Of a stretch of 64,000 nucleotides of DNA, positions 45,884 through 54,017 are shown piece after piece. Position numbers and translations under genes: made by a program. The notes beneath the pieces were generated by a model. It had not been told where the DNA came from, did no database searches, and saw only the letters and a list, made by a program, of their open reading frames with translations. Position 1 is the stretch's first letter. Every line of letters begins with the position of its first letter. Origin of the DNA: Mycolicibacterium sp. P1-18 (lineage in GTDB: Bacteria > Actinomycetota > Actinomycetes > Mycobacteriales > Mycobacteriaceae); contig NZ_NPKR01000006.1 of assembly GCF_008329535.1 (NCBI RefSeq), positions 124,001 to 188,000 on the forward strand, in the 5' to 3' direction.

Positions 45884-47259
45884 CGTCGACCACGGCGGGA
45901 CTGGCCGGCCTGACCGGACGCGTCGTCGCACCGGGTGACGACGACTACCCGACCGCGCGCGCCGGCTGGAACCTGCTGTTCGACCACCGCCCGATGGCGA
46001 TCGTATTCGCCAGGGAGACGGGCGATGTCGCCACTGCCCTGGCATGGGCACGACGCCATCGGGTCCCCGTGCGGGTACGCAGCGGCGGGCACTGCCTGGA
46101 GGGCTGGAACAGCGTCGACGACGGCGTCGTCGTCGACGTCAGCGAGATGAAGTCCGTCGCCGTCGACGCGGCGGCCGGGACGGCGACGGTCGGGGCCGGG
46201 CTCAACCAACTTGAAGCCGTGACCGCGCTCGGCGCGGCGGGGTTCGCCGCGCCGACCGGCACGGAGGGCTCCGTCGGTCTGGTCGGTGCGACCCTCGGCG
46301 GCGGCTTCGGCTTGCTGACCCGCGCCTACGGGATGGCGTCGGACAACCTGCTCGCCGCCGAGATCGTCGTGGCCTCCGGGGTGGACGGGGCCGAGGCGAT
46401 CACCGTCGACGAGCACCACCACGCCGACCTGCTGTGGGCGCTGAGGGGCGCGGGCAACGGCAACTTCGGCATCGTCACCTCGCTCACCTACCGCGTGCGC
46501 CCATTGCGCCAAACCGTCTACGTCACCGCGACCTGGCCGGGGCTGACCCACCTGCGCGAGGTGTTCCACGCCTGGCAGCGTTCGGCACCGTTCGTCGACG
46601 AGCGGATGACCAGCCAGTTGGAGATGAGTCCCGGCGAGGTGCAGCTGATCGGCGTCCTCGCCGGCGGCACCGAGGCGGAGGCCGCCCAGATCCTCGCGCC
46701 CATCCTGGCCGTCGGCGACCCCGCGGTCTCGATGCTCGACGGCGACTGGGCCGACGCCTACGCGGGTTTCCAGATCCCCGACGAAGACGAGTTGGCCAAC
46801 TGGAAGTTCCTGTCCCAGTTCATCTCCGAGCCGTATCCGGATGACGCGATCGACCTGATCGGCTCGTTCCTGGCGGCCGCCCCGACGCCGGGCTGCAACT
46901 ACTTCACCAACGCCTTCGGTGGCGCGGTCACCCGCACCGAGCCGGCCGGCGGTTCGGCGTTCACCCACCGCCACGCACTGTTCTACGCCGAGCCGGGAGC
47001 CGGGTGGGGTCGACGCGGCGGACCGGCGCCGGACGACGCGCTCACCGCCCGGTGCCTGCAGTGGACCACCGACTTCGCACGGGCATTGGCGCCCTTCGTC
47101 GACGGCGCCTACGTCAACGTGCCCAACGCCGGTGACCCCGACTTCGCGACCGCCTACTGGGGCGACAACGTCGATCGGCTGCGCGAGATCAAGGCGACCT
47201 ACGACCCGCACGAGGTGTTCCGCTTCGAGCAGGGCATCACGCCCACGCCTGCCGGCTAG
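45880..47259 (+). CDS. FAD-linked oxidoreductase, berberine-bridge-enzyme type
   Basis: A 459-residue secreted-type fold without a visible signal peptide. The FAD-binding PCMH domain has VRVRSGGHCLEGWNS with H71, the residue that takes a covalent FAD bond, and TVGAGLNQL. The cysteine used for a second covalent link in bicovalent members is not present at the expected GxxG position (PTGTEGSVGLVGATLGGGFG, core GLVGATLGG). The BBE C-terminal motif appears as NVPNAGDPDFATAYWGDNVDRLREIKATYDP (core AYWGDN). Substrate unknown; sugars and F420-like alcohols are used by relatives. ATG 45880 overlaps a 15-residue upstream ORF. Confidence 0.87.
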   Translation: MTSTTAGLAGLTGRVVAPGDDDYPTARAGWNLLFDHRPMAIVFARETGDVATALAWARRHRVPVRVRSGGHCLEGWNSVDDGVVVDVSEMKSVAVDAAAGTATVGAGLNQLEAVTALGAAGFAAPTGTEGSVGLVGATLGGGFGLLTRAYGMASDNLLAAEIVVASGVDGAEAITVDEHHHADLLWALRGAGNGNFGIVTSLTYRVRPLRQTVYVTATWPGLTHLREVFHAWQRSAPFVDERMTSQLEMSPGEVQLIGVLAGGTEAEAAQILAPILAVGDPAVSMLDGDWADAYAGFQIPDEDELANWKFLSQFISEPYPDDAIDLIGSFLAAAPTPGCNYFTNAFGGAVTRTEPAGGSAFTHRHALFYAEPGAGWGRRGGPAPDDALTARCLQWTTDFARALAPFVDGAYVNVPNAGDPDFATAYWGDNVDRLREIKATYDPHEVFRFEQGITPTPAG

Positions 47260-47314
47260 TGCGCTGACCTGGACGTCACGCTGATCGCGCGCAACCGGTA
47301 TCGCTGAAACGTGG

Positions 47315-47387
47315 GGCCGCCTTGGGGAATCGAACCCCAGACCTTCTCATTACGAGTGAGATGCTCTACCGACTGAGCTAAGGCGGC
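47315..47387 (-). tRNA. tRNA-Thr (anticodon CGT)
   Basis: Full cloverleaf on the minus strand: acceptor GCCGCCT/AGGCGGC, D arm GCTC-AGTCGGTAG-AGC, anticodon stem TCTCA/TGAGA with loop CTCGTAA (anticodon CGT, reading ACG), T arm TGGGG-TTCGATT-CCCCA. The next bases on that strand, 47314-47312, spell CCA, so the 3' end may be encoded. Located just upstream of holB on the same strand, as thrV lies near Rv3644c in Mtb. Confidence 0.97.
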
Positions 47388-47455
47388 GATGCCTGGTCAG
47401 CCCAGGCGGGACGAGTCTACGGCAGGCACCGTCGCCAACCCAAAACGATCGGCCG

Positions 47456-48676
47456 TCAGCCGCGAAGGGCCTGCCCAACGGTGGCCACCAACGCGTCGAC
47501 GGCGAACTTGGGCTTGACGTTCACCGCCAGCGCGTCGCGGCACTCGAGCACCGCCTCGATGCAGCGCAGCAGCCGATCGGGTGGGACGTGCGCCGCCATC
47601 GCCGCGACCTTGTCGGCCATGTCGGGGTGGTTGGCCTGCAGGCCGGCCGCCCCGGACGACACCAGCATGGCGTCCCGGAAGTAGGTGGCCAGGTCGATCA
47701 GCGCCCGGTCCAGCGCGTCGCGCGAGGCCCGCGTCTGCCGCGACTTCTGGCGCCTCTCCAAATCCTTGAGGGCACCCGCGGCCCCGCGCAGCGCACCGGC
47801 GGCGCCCTTACCCGTGCCGCCGCCACCGAGCGCCGTCCGCAGCTCCTCGGTCTCGGCCTCGTTGCGGTCACCGGTCAGCGCCTTGGCCTCGTCCTCCGCG
47901 GTGGTCACCAGCGCCTCGGCGGCCGCGTAGGCCCGCGCCGGCGTCGCCGCGTCCCGCGCCAGCCCCAGAGCACGTTCGCGGCGGCTTCTGGCCTGCTCGT
48001 CGGTCGCGAGCCGGCGGGCCCGCCCGACGTGCCCGCCGCTGACCGACGCCGCCCACGTCGCGTCCTTCTCGGCCATGCCGTCGACGTCGACCAGCACCCG
48101 GGCGATCGCGTCGAGCCGCGGGGTGACCAGGGCGACGTGCCGGCACCGCGACCGCAGGGTGATCGAGATGTCCTCGGGGTCGACCGACGGTGCGCACAGC
48201 AGGAACACGGTCGACGCCGGCGGCTCCTCGACCACCTTGAGCAGGGCATTCGCCGCGCCCTCGGTGAGTCGGTCGGCGTCTTCGACCACCACCACCTGCC
48301 ACCGCCCGGTACCCGGCCGCCGCGACGCGATCTGCACGATGTCGCGCATCTCCTTGACGCCGATCGACAGGCCTTCCGGAATGATCCGGCGCACGTCGGC
48401 GTGGGTGCCCGCCATCGTCGTGGTGCAGGCGCGGCACTCCCCGCACCCCGGCGGGCCGTCGGACGTGCACTGCAGGGCCGCGGCGAAGCACACCGCCGCG
48501 ATGGACCGACCCGACCCGGGCGGTCCCGTGATCAGCCACGCATGCGTCATCCGGCCGCCCCCGGCGCCGGTGGCCAGGGGGTTGTGAGCCGAATCACCGC
48601 GGGCCGCGTACGCGGCAGCCACCAGCTCGGCTTCGACGGCGTCCTGACCCACAAGACGCGAGAAAACACCGCTCAT
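47456..48676 (-). CDS. holB: DNA polymerase III delta-prime subunit
   Basis: Clamp-loader subunit of 406 residues. It has the P-loop-like GPPGSGRSIAA, where the usual Lys is Arg, as expected for the non-hydrolysing delta-prime; the zinc-binding cysteines C-x8-C-x2-C-x2-C (CTSDGPPGCGECRAC); and VVVEDADRLTEGAANALLKVVEEPPASTVFLL (core NALLKVVEEPP) with the sensor-1 region ITLRSRC. ATG 48676 is used; a TAGGGT (minus strand 48690-48685) lies 8 nt upstream. Counterpart of Rv3644c. Divergent from the cyclase gene. Confidence 0.94.
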   Translation of the reverse strand: MSGVFSRLVGQDAVEAELVAAAYAARGDSAHNPLATGAGGGRMTHAWLITGPPGSGRSIAAVCFAAALQCTSDGPPGCGECRACTTTMAGTHADVRRIIPEGLSIGVKEMRDIVQIASRRPGTGRWQVVVVEDADRLTEGAANALLKVVEEPPASTVFLLCAPSVDPEDISITLRSRCRHVALVTPRLDAIARVLVDVDGMAEKDATWAASVSGGHVGRARRLATDEQARSRRERALGLARDAATPARAYAAAEALVTTAEDEAKALTGDRNEAETEELRTALGGGGTGKGAAGALRGAAGALKDLERRQKSRQTRASRDALDRALIDLATYFRDAMLVSSGAAGLQANHPDMADKVAAMAAHVPPDRLLRCIEAVLECRDALAVNVKPKFAVDALVATVGQALRG

Positions 48677-48757
48677 CAGGCGCCACCCTAGTGGTCGCGG
48701 CCGACACGTCCACAGAAGACGTCGGCGACAGCGCCCGTGCCGACGCCCGTGGACCGA

Positions 48758-48763
48758 TACGGT
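48758..48763 (+). promoter_or_regulatory. Predicted -10 element of the cyclase gene (leaderless)
   Basis: TACGGT ends 6 nt before the ATG at 48770, which supports that start over the upstream GTG at 48737. Confidence 0.5.
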
Positions 48764-48769
48764 TGTCGG

Positions 48770-50359
48770 ATGACCGGGCCGACACGACCGATGGGGCGAA
48801 TCACCGCCTTCGTCCGGTGGGTCGCGCGCACGCCGTGGCCCGTGTTCACCCTCGGCATGCTGCAGGCCGACATCATCGGCGCTCTGTTCGTGCTGGGCTT
48901 CCTGCGGTTCGGGCTGCCCGCGGAGGACCGCATCCAGCTCCAGGACCTGCCGACCCTCAACCTGGCCGTCTTCCTGGGCTACCTGTTCGTGTCGTTCACG
49001 ATCCTGTCCTGGCTGACCCTGCGGCTGCTGATCCCGGTGATCCGCTGGCAGCGCCGCGACAGCCTGCTCGGGGGTGGTGACCCCGCGGTGACCGACCTGG
49101 CCCGCGTACGGGCGCTCAGGATGCCCTTCTACCGGTCGGTGATCAACGTCTCGAACTGGTTCCTGGGCTCGATCGTCTTCATCGTCGCCAGCTGGCCCGT
49201 CGCCAGCCGGTCGGCGCCCGTCGTCGCCGTGGCCGCCGCCCTCGGCGCCACCGCGACCGCGATCATCGGGTACCTGCAGTCCGAGCGGGTGCTGCGGCCC
49301 GTCGCCGTGGCCGCACTGCGGGGCGGGGTGCCCGAGAGCTTCCGCGCGCCGGGCGTCATCCAGCGCCAGGTGCTCACCTGGGTGCTCTCGACCGGCGTGC
49401 CGATCCTGGCCATCGTGCTGGCCCTCGTCGCCAGCAAGTTCGAGATCCTGACCGCACCCGCGGAACGCCTCAACACCCCGATCCTGCTGCTGGCCGTCGC
49501 CGCGCTGGTCATCGGGCTCGCGGGCACGGTGCTGGTCGCCATGTCGATCGCCGACCCCCTGCGTCAGCTGCGCTGGGCGCTCGGCGAGGTGCAGCGCGGC
49601 AACTACAACGCCCACATGCAGATCTACGACGCCAGCGAGCTGGGCCTGCTGCAGGCCGGCTTCAACGACATGGTCCGTGACCTCGCCGAACGACAACGCC
49701 TGCGGGACCTCTTCGGTCGCTACGTCGGCGAGGACGTCGCCCGGCGGGCGCTGGAACGCGGCACCGAGCTGGGCGGCCAGGAACGCGACGTCGCCGTGCT
49801 CTTCGTCGACCTGGTCGGATCCACCCAGCTGGCCTCGACCCGACCGGCGGCCGAGGTCGTCAGCCTGCTCAACGAGTTCTTCCGCGTCATCGTCGACGCC
49901 GTCAACCGGCACGGCGGGTTCGTCAACAAGTTCCAGGGCGACGCCGCGCTCGCCATCTTCGGCGCCCCGATCGAGCACCCCGACGCCTCCGGTGGGGCGC
50001 TGGCGGCCTCCCGGGAACTGCACGACGAGCTCATCGAGGTGCTGGGCCAGACCGACTTCGGCATCGGGGTGTCCGCGGGCCGGGCCATCGCCGGCCACAT
50101 CGGCGCCCAGGCCCGCTTCGAATACACCGTCATCGGCGACCCGGTCAACGAGGCCGCGCGGCTCACCGAGCTGGCGAAGCTCGAGGAGGGCCACGTGCTG
50201 GCCTCCGCCATCGCGGTCAGCGGCGCCCTCGACGCGGAGGCGCTGTGCTGGGACGTCGGCGAGATCGTCGAACTCCGCGGCCGCAGCGCGCCGACCCAGT
50301 TGGCCCGGCCACTCAACCTGGCGGCGTCCCGGCGGGTGTCGAGCCAGGCGCAGACCTAG
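48770..50359 (+). CDS. Membrane adenylate cyclase, class III, with HAMP domain (Rv3645 homologue)
   Basis: A 529-residue protein making cAMP. Six membrane helices span residues ~25-265. A HAMP domain follows (SIADPLRQLRWALGEVQRGNY, core DPLRQLR) and then a class III catalytic domain: first metal Asp in VLFVDLVGSTQL, substrate Lys and second Asp in FVNKFQGDAALAIFG, and the transition-state Asn/Arg in GDPVNEAARL. All catalytic residues are present, so it should form an active homodimer. Rv3645 is the main cAMP source in Mtb and linked to fatty-acid toxicity and drug tolerance; the same role here is inferred. Convergent with topA, 12 bp apart. Confidence 0.92.
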   Translation: MTGPTRPMGRITAFVRWVARTPWPVFTLGMLQADIIGALFVLGFLRFGLPAEDRIQLQDLPTLNLAVFLGYLFVSFTILSWLTLRLLIPVIRWQRRDSLLGGGDPAVTDLARVRALRMPFYRSVINVSNWFLGSIVFIVASWPVASRSAPVVAVAAALGATATAIIGYLQSERVLRPVAVAALRGGVPESFRAPGVIQRQVLTWVLSTGVPILAIVLALVASKFEILTAPAERLNTPILLLAVAALVIGLAGTVLVAMSIADPLRQLRWALGEVQRGNYNAHMQIYDASELGLLQAGFNDMVRDLAERQRLRDLFGRYVGEDVARRALERGTELGGQERDVAVLFVDLVGSTQLASTRPAAEVVSLLNEFFRVIVDAVNRHGGFVNKFQGDAALAIFGAPIEHPDASGGALAASRELHDELIEVLGQTDFGIGVSAGRAIAGHIGAQARFEYTVIGDPVNEAARLTELAKLEEGHVLASAIAVSGALDAEALCWDVGEIVELRGRSAPTQLARPLNLAASRRVSSQAQT

Positions 50360-50371
50360 CCCGTCTCAGGC

Positions 50372-53197
50372 TCAGGCCTTCTTCGCCGCGGCCTTCTTGG
50401 CGGGAGCCTTCTTCGCCGGGGTCTTCTTGGCGGCGGCCTTCTTGGCGGGTGCCTTCTTCTTCACGGGACCACGCGCGCGCCGGTCGGCCAGCAGTTCGGA
50501 CGCCCGGCCGTCGGTGATCGACATGACGTCGTCACCCTTGCGGAGGCTGGCGTTGGTCTCGCCGTCGGTGACGTACGGACCGAAGCGGCCGTCCTTGATC
50601 ACCATCGGCTTCTCCGACACCGGGTCGTTGCCCAGCTCGCGCAGCGGAGGCGTCGCGGCGCCCTGCCTGCCGCGCCGCTTGGGCTCCGAGTAGATCTTCA
50701 GCGCCTCGTCGAGGGTGATGGTGAACATCTGCTCCTCGTTGGCCAGCGACCGGGAATCGGTGCCGCGCTTGAGGTATGGGCCGTAGCGACCGTTCTGCGC
50801 GGTGATCTCCTCGCCGTTGGCGGGGTCGACGCCGACGACGCGGGGCAGCGACAGCAGCTTCAGCGCGTCGTCGAGGGTGATGGTCTCGAGGTCCATCGAC
50901 TGCAGCAGCGACCCGGTGCGCGGCTTGGGTCCCGGCGGCGGCTTCTTGGCCTTCTTCGCCGGCGCGGCGCCCGGATCCTCCGGCGGCGCAGGCGGTTCCG
51001 GCAGCACCTCGGTGACGTAGGGCCCGTATCTGCCGTCCTTGGCCACGATTTCGTGACCGGACTCGGGGTCGACGCCCAGGGAGCGCCCCTCCTGCGGCGT
51101 GGAGAACAGCTTCTCGGCGAGCTCGAGGGTCAGCTCGTCGGGGGTCAGCTCGTCCTTGAGGTTGGCCCGCTGGGGCTTGAGCTCCCCCGGGTTGTCCGGG
51201 TCCGGGATCATCCGCTCCAGGTACGGCCCGTTGCGGCCGACGCGGACGTTGATCGGGGTGCCGTTCTCGTCGTCGAACAGCTTGATGGAGTTGACGACTC
51301 GCGCGTCGATCTCCTCGAGGTTGCCGCCGACCAGCTTCTTGAGCCCACCGGCGCGGGCGATCGACCCGTCGACGCCGTGGTCGCCGCCGAAGTAGAAGTT
51401 GTTGAGCCAGTTGGTCCGTCGCTCGTTGCCCGAGGCGATCTCGTCGAGCTCGTCCTCCATGGCCGCCGTGAAGTCGTAGTCCACCAGGCGGCCGAAGTGC
51501 TGCTCGAGCAACCCGATCACGGCGAACGCCACCCACGACGGGACCAGCGCGCTGCCCTTCTTGTGGACGTAACCGCGGTCCTGGATGGTCTTGATGATCG
51601 AGGAGTAGGTCGACGGACGGCCGATGCCCAGCTCTTCGAGCGACTTGATCAGCGACGCCTCGGTGTAGCGCGCGGGCGGGCTGGTGGTGTGGCCGTCGGC
51701 GGTCAGGTCGGAGGCGTCGACCCGCTGGCCCTGCGTCAGGTTGGGCAGGCGGCTCTCGGCGTCGTCGGCCTCGCCGCCGGCCTGCTCGTCGAGGCTCTCG
51801 ACGTAGGCCTTGAGGAAGCCGGCGAAGGTGATGGTGCGGCCGCTGGAACTGAACACGACCTGCTCACCGGAACTCGCGGCGCCGGCGATGCGCAGACTCA
51901 GCGTGGTACCGCGCGCGTCGGCCATCTGCGAGGCCACGGTGCGCTGCCAGATCAGCTCGTAGAGCCGGAACTCGTCGTTGTCGAGCGCGGAGTGCAGCTG
52001 ACCCGGCGTCTGGAAGACGTCGCCCGACGGCCTGATGGCCTCGTGGGCCTCCTGCGCGTTCTTGACCTTGCGGGTGTACTGGCGGGCCGTCGGATGGACG
52101 TACTCCTCGCCGTAGAGCTGCCTGGCCTGGTTGCGCGCCGCGTTGATCGCCGTCTCCGACAGCGTCGTCGAGTCGGTACGCATGTAGGTGATGTAGCCGT
52201 TCTCGTACAACCGCTGCGCGATGCTCATCGTCCGCTCGGAGGAGAATCGCAGCTTGCGGCCGGCCTCCTGCTGCAGCGTCGACGTCATGAACGGCGGGTA
52301 CGGCCGGCGGGTGTAGGGCTTCTGCTCGACCGACGCGACGCTGAGCTGCGCGCCGCGCAGGTTGCCGGCCAACGCCGACGCCGCCTGCTCGGTGAGCACC
52401 AGCACCTCGTCGGGCTTGCGCAGACCGCCGAGGGAGTCGAAGTCGCGGCCGCTGGCCACGCGCTTGCCGTCGACGGTGTTGAGCTTGGCGGTGAACTTGG
52501 GCGGCGTGGCCTCGGCGTCGGAGACCGACGCGTCGAGTTCGGCGGTGACGTCCCAGTATCCGGCGCTGCGGAACGCCATGCGCTCGCGTTCCCGCTGCAC
52601 GATGATCCGCGTCGCCACCGACTGGACCCGGCCGGCCGAGAGCTTGGGGGCGACCTTCTTCCACAGCACGGGACTGACCTCGTAGCCGTAGAGACGGTCG
52701 AGGATGCGGCGGGTCTCCTGCGCGTCGACCAGGTCGATGTCCAGGTCGCGGGGGTCGTCGGCGGCGGCCCGGATGGCCGACTCGGTGATCTCGTGGAACA
52801 CCATCCGCTTGACGGGGATGCGCGGCTTGAGGGTTTCCAGCAGGTGCCAGGCGATGGCCTCGCCCTCGCGGTCACCGTCCGTTGCGAGGTAGAGCTCGTC
52901 GACGTCCTTGAGCAGCGCCTTGAGTTCGGCGACGGTGCTCTTCTTCTCGGGGCTGATGATGTAGAGCGGTTCGAAGTCGGCGTCGACGTTGACCCCGAGG
53001 CGGGCCCACGGTTCGGTCTTGTACTTCGCGGGCACGTCGGCGGCCGCCCGGGGCAGGTCGCGGATGTGTCCACGTGACGATTCCACGACGTAGTTCGATC
53101 CCAGGTAGCCCGCAATCTTGCGCGCCTTGGTGGGCGACTCGACTATGACGAGTCGCCGAACCGTCCCATTGCCGCTGCCACCGCCGGAGTCAGCCAA
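50372..53197 (-). CDS. topA: DNA topoisomerase I
   Basis: Type IA topoisomerase of 941 residues that relaxes negative supercoils. Toprim motifs: E20 in VIVESPTKA, and D107/D109 in TDGDREGEA. The nucleophile is Tyr338 in YITYMRTDS. The C-terminal third holds mycobacterial-type repeats (GRYGPYLKRG, GRFGPYVTDGE) without zinc-binding cysteines, and a Lys/Ala-rich DNA-binding tail of about 35 residues. It starts at TTG 53197 (LADSGG), the same kind of start as in Mtb topA. Essential gene. Confidence 0.96.
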   Translation of the reverse strand: MADSGGGSGNGTVRRLVIVESPTKARKIAGYLGSNYVVESSRGHIRDLPRAAADVPAKYKTEPWARLGVNVDADFEPLYIISPEKKSTVAELKALLKDVDELYLATDGDREGEAIAWHLLETLKPRIPVKRMVFHEITESAIRAAADDPRDLDIDLVDAQETRRILDRLYGYEVSPVLWKKVAPKLSAGRVQSVATRIIVQRERERMAFRSAGYWDVTAELDASVSDAEATPPKFTAKLNTVDGKRVASGRDFDSLGGLRKPDEVLVLTEQAASALAGNLRGAQLSVASVEQKPYTRRPYPPFMTSTLQQEAGRKLRFSSERTMSIAQRLYENGYITYMRTDSTTLSETAINAARNQARQLYGEEYVHPTARQYTRKVKNAQEAHEAIRPSGDVFQTPGQLHSALDNDEFRLYELIWQRTVASQMADARGTTLSLRIAGAASSGEQVVFSSSGRTITFAGFLKAYVESLDEQAGGEADDAESRLPNLTQGQRVDASDLTADGHTTSPPARYTEASLIKSLEELGIGRPSTYSSIIKTIQDRGYVHKKGSALVPSWVAFAVIGLLEQHFGRLVDYDFTAAMEDELDEIASGNERRTNWLNNFYFGGDHGVDGSIARAGGLKKLVGGNLEEIDARVVNSIKLFDDENGTPINVRVGRNGPYLERMIPDPDNPGELKPQRANLKDELTPDELTLELAEKLFSTPQEGRSLGVDPESGHEIVAKDGRYGPYVTEVLPEPPAPPEDPGAAPAKKAKKPPPGPKPRTGSLLQSMDLETITLDDALKLLSLPRVVGVDPANGEEITAQNGRYGPYLKRGTDSRSLANEEQMFTITLDEALKIYSEPKRRGRQGAATPPLRELGNDPVSEKPMVIKDGRFGPYVTDGETNASLRKGDDVMSITDGRASELLADRRARGPVKKKAPAKKAAAKKTPAKKAPAKKAAAKKA

Positions 53198-53325
53198 CTG
53201 TGTTTACGCTCCACTTCTATGTTGCCGAAAGCGCGGGACATTGAATAAGTAGTCCCACCAGCCCCCGGCAACTGACAATTTGGCACTACGGACGAGCCTA
53301 CGCAAACTGGCTCCGTCCTTGGACC

Positions 53326-53919
53326 TCACCGCGAGTGCGGCCAGCTGTGAAACGCCTCAGGCTGCTCCGGTGGTTCCCCCACGTTCTCTACCAGGCGCGA
53401 TAGTCGCCTGTGGCCGCTGATCCGCAACGCGGGGTGCGTCCCGCGAGTGCCAATCAAGGTTGGTGCAATTCCTACCCTCATCATCGCCGCCGCGAGAGCG
53501 GTATGCGTATCCGGGGCGTGCGGGTCCAGGCCCAGGAGGTATCGGTCGGCCTCCGGCATTCCGGCGGCCAGCGTCCACGCCCGCAGCTCCCGCGGGCCGG
53601 GCAGCCACTGGGGCGGGACGGTCTTCACGGCACCGCGCGTCCAGTTCTTCGCGATGACCGACAGGCGGGGGTCGGGCGCCGTCCGCACCAGCGGGGTGTT
53701 CTCGTCGGTTCGTCCGATCTCGGGCACCAGTCCCGCGTCGGCGATCATCTCGGCCAGCGCCTCGGCCCGCCACTGCGCGTCGACCACGACCGACAGGCGG
53801 GCGGCGCGGTCCCCGCCCTGCCCGACGAGCACCACCTGTCCCGGCGCAGCCAGAATCCCCGTCAGGTCGGCGACCGCAGGCGGCACCGCCTCCGCCGAGA
53901 AGAAGGACAGCTGGCTCAC
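53326..53919 (-). CDS. Conserved hypothetical protein (Rv3647c homologue)
   Basis: A 197-residue cytoplasmic protein found in actinobacteria beside topA. It reads SQLSFFSAEAVPPAVADLTGILA at the start and has VVVDAQWRAEALAEMIADAGL and WTRGAVKTVPPQWLPGPRELRAW (core WLPGPRELRAW). No motif of known function is seen. GTG 53919 is preferred to an ATG-led extension upstream. In Mtb a cold-shock gene (cspA) lies beside this gene; none is present here in the 100 bp to the helicase gene. Confidence 0.83.
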   Translation of the reverse strand: MSQLSFFSAEAVPPAVADLTGILAAPGQVVLVGQGGDRAARLSVVVDAQWRAEALAEMIADAGLVPEIGRTDENTPLVRTAPDPRLSVIAKNWTRGAVKTVPPQWLPGPRELRAWTLAAGMPEADRYLLGLDPHAPDTHTALAAAMMRVGIAPTLIGTRGTHPALRISGHRRLSRLVENVGEPPEQPEAFHSWPHSR

Positions 53920-54017
53920 GATCCCGACACTAGGCCAGCGAGGCATTCCCGCCGCGACACCGGGCCGCACGGGCATGGACGATCATGGAGTGGCCGGTGG
54001 CGTCGAGAGGGGGGAGC

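Noticed and set aside
47312..47387. tRNA-Thr as integration site of a genomic island
   Set aside because: No integrase gene and no partial tRNA repeat was seen nearby; neighbours on both sides are core genes.
47456..50194. 912-residue frame giving holB a ~500-residue N-terminal extension
   Set aside because: The extension is antisense to the cyclase gene and is low-complexity; holB starts at ATG 48676 by homology.
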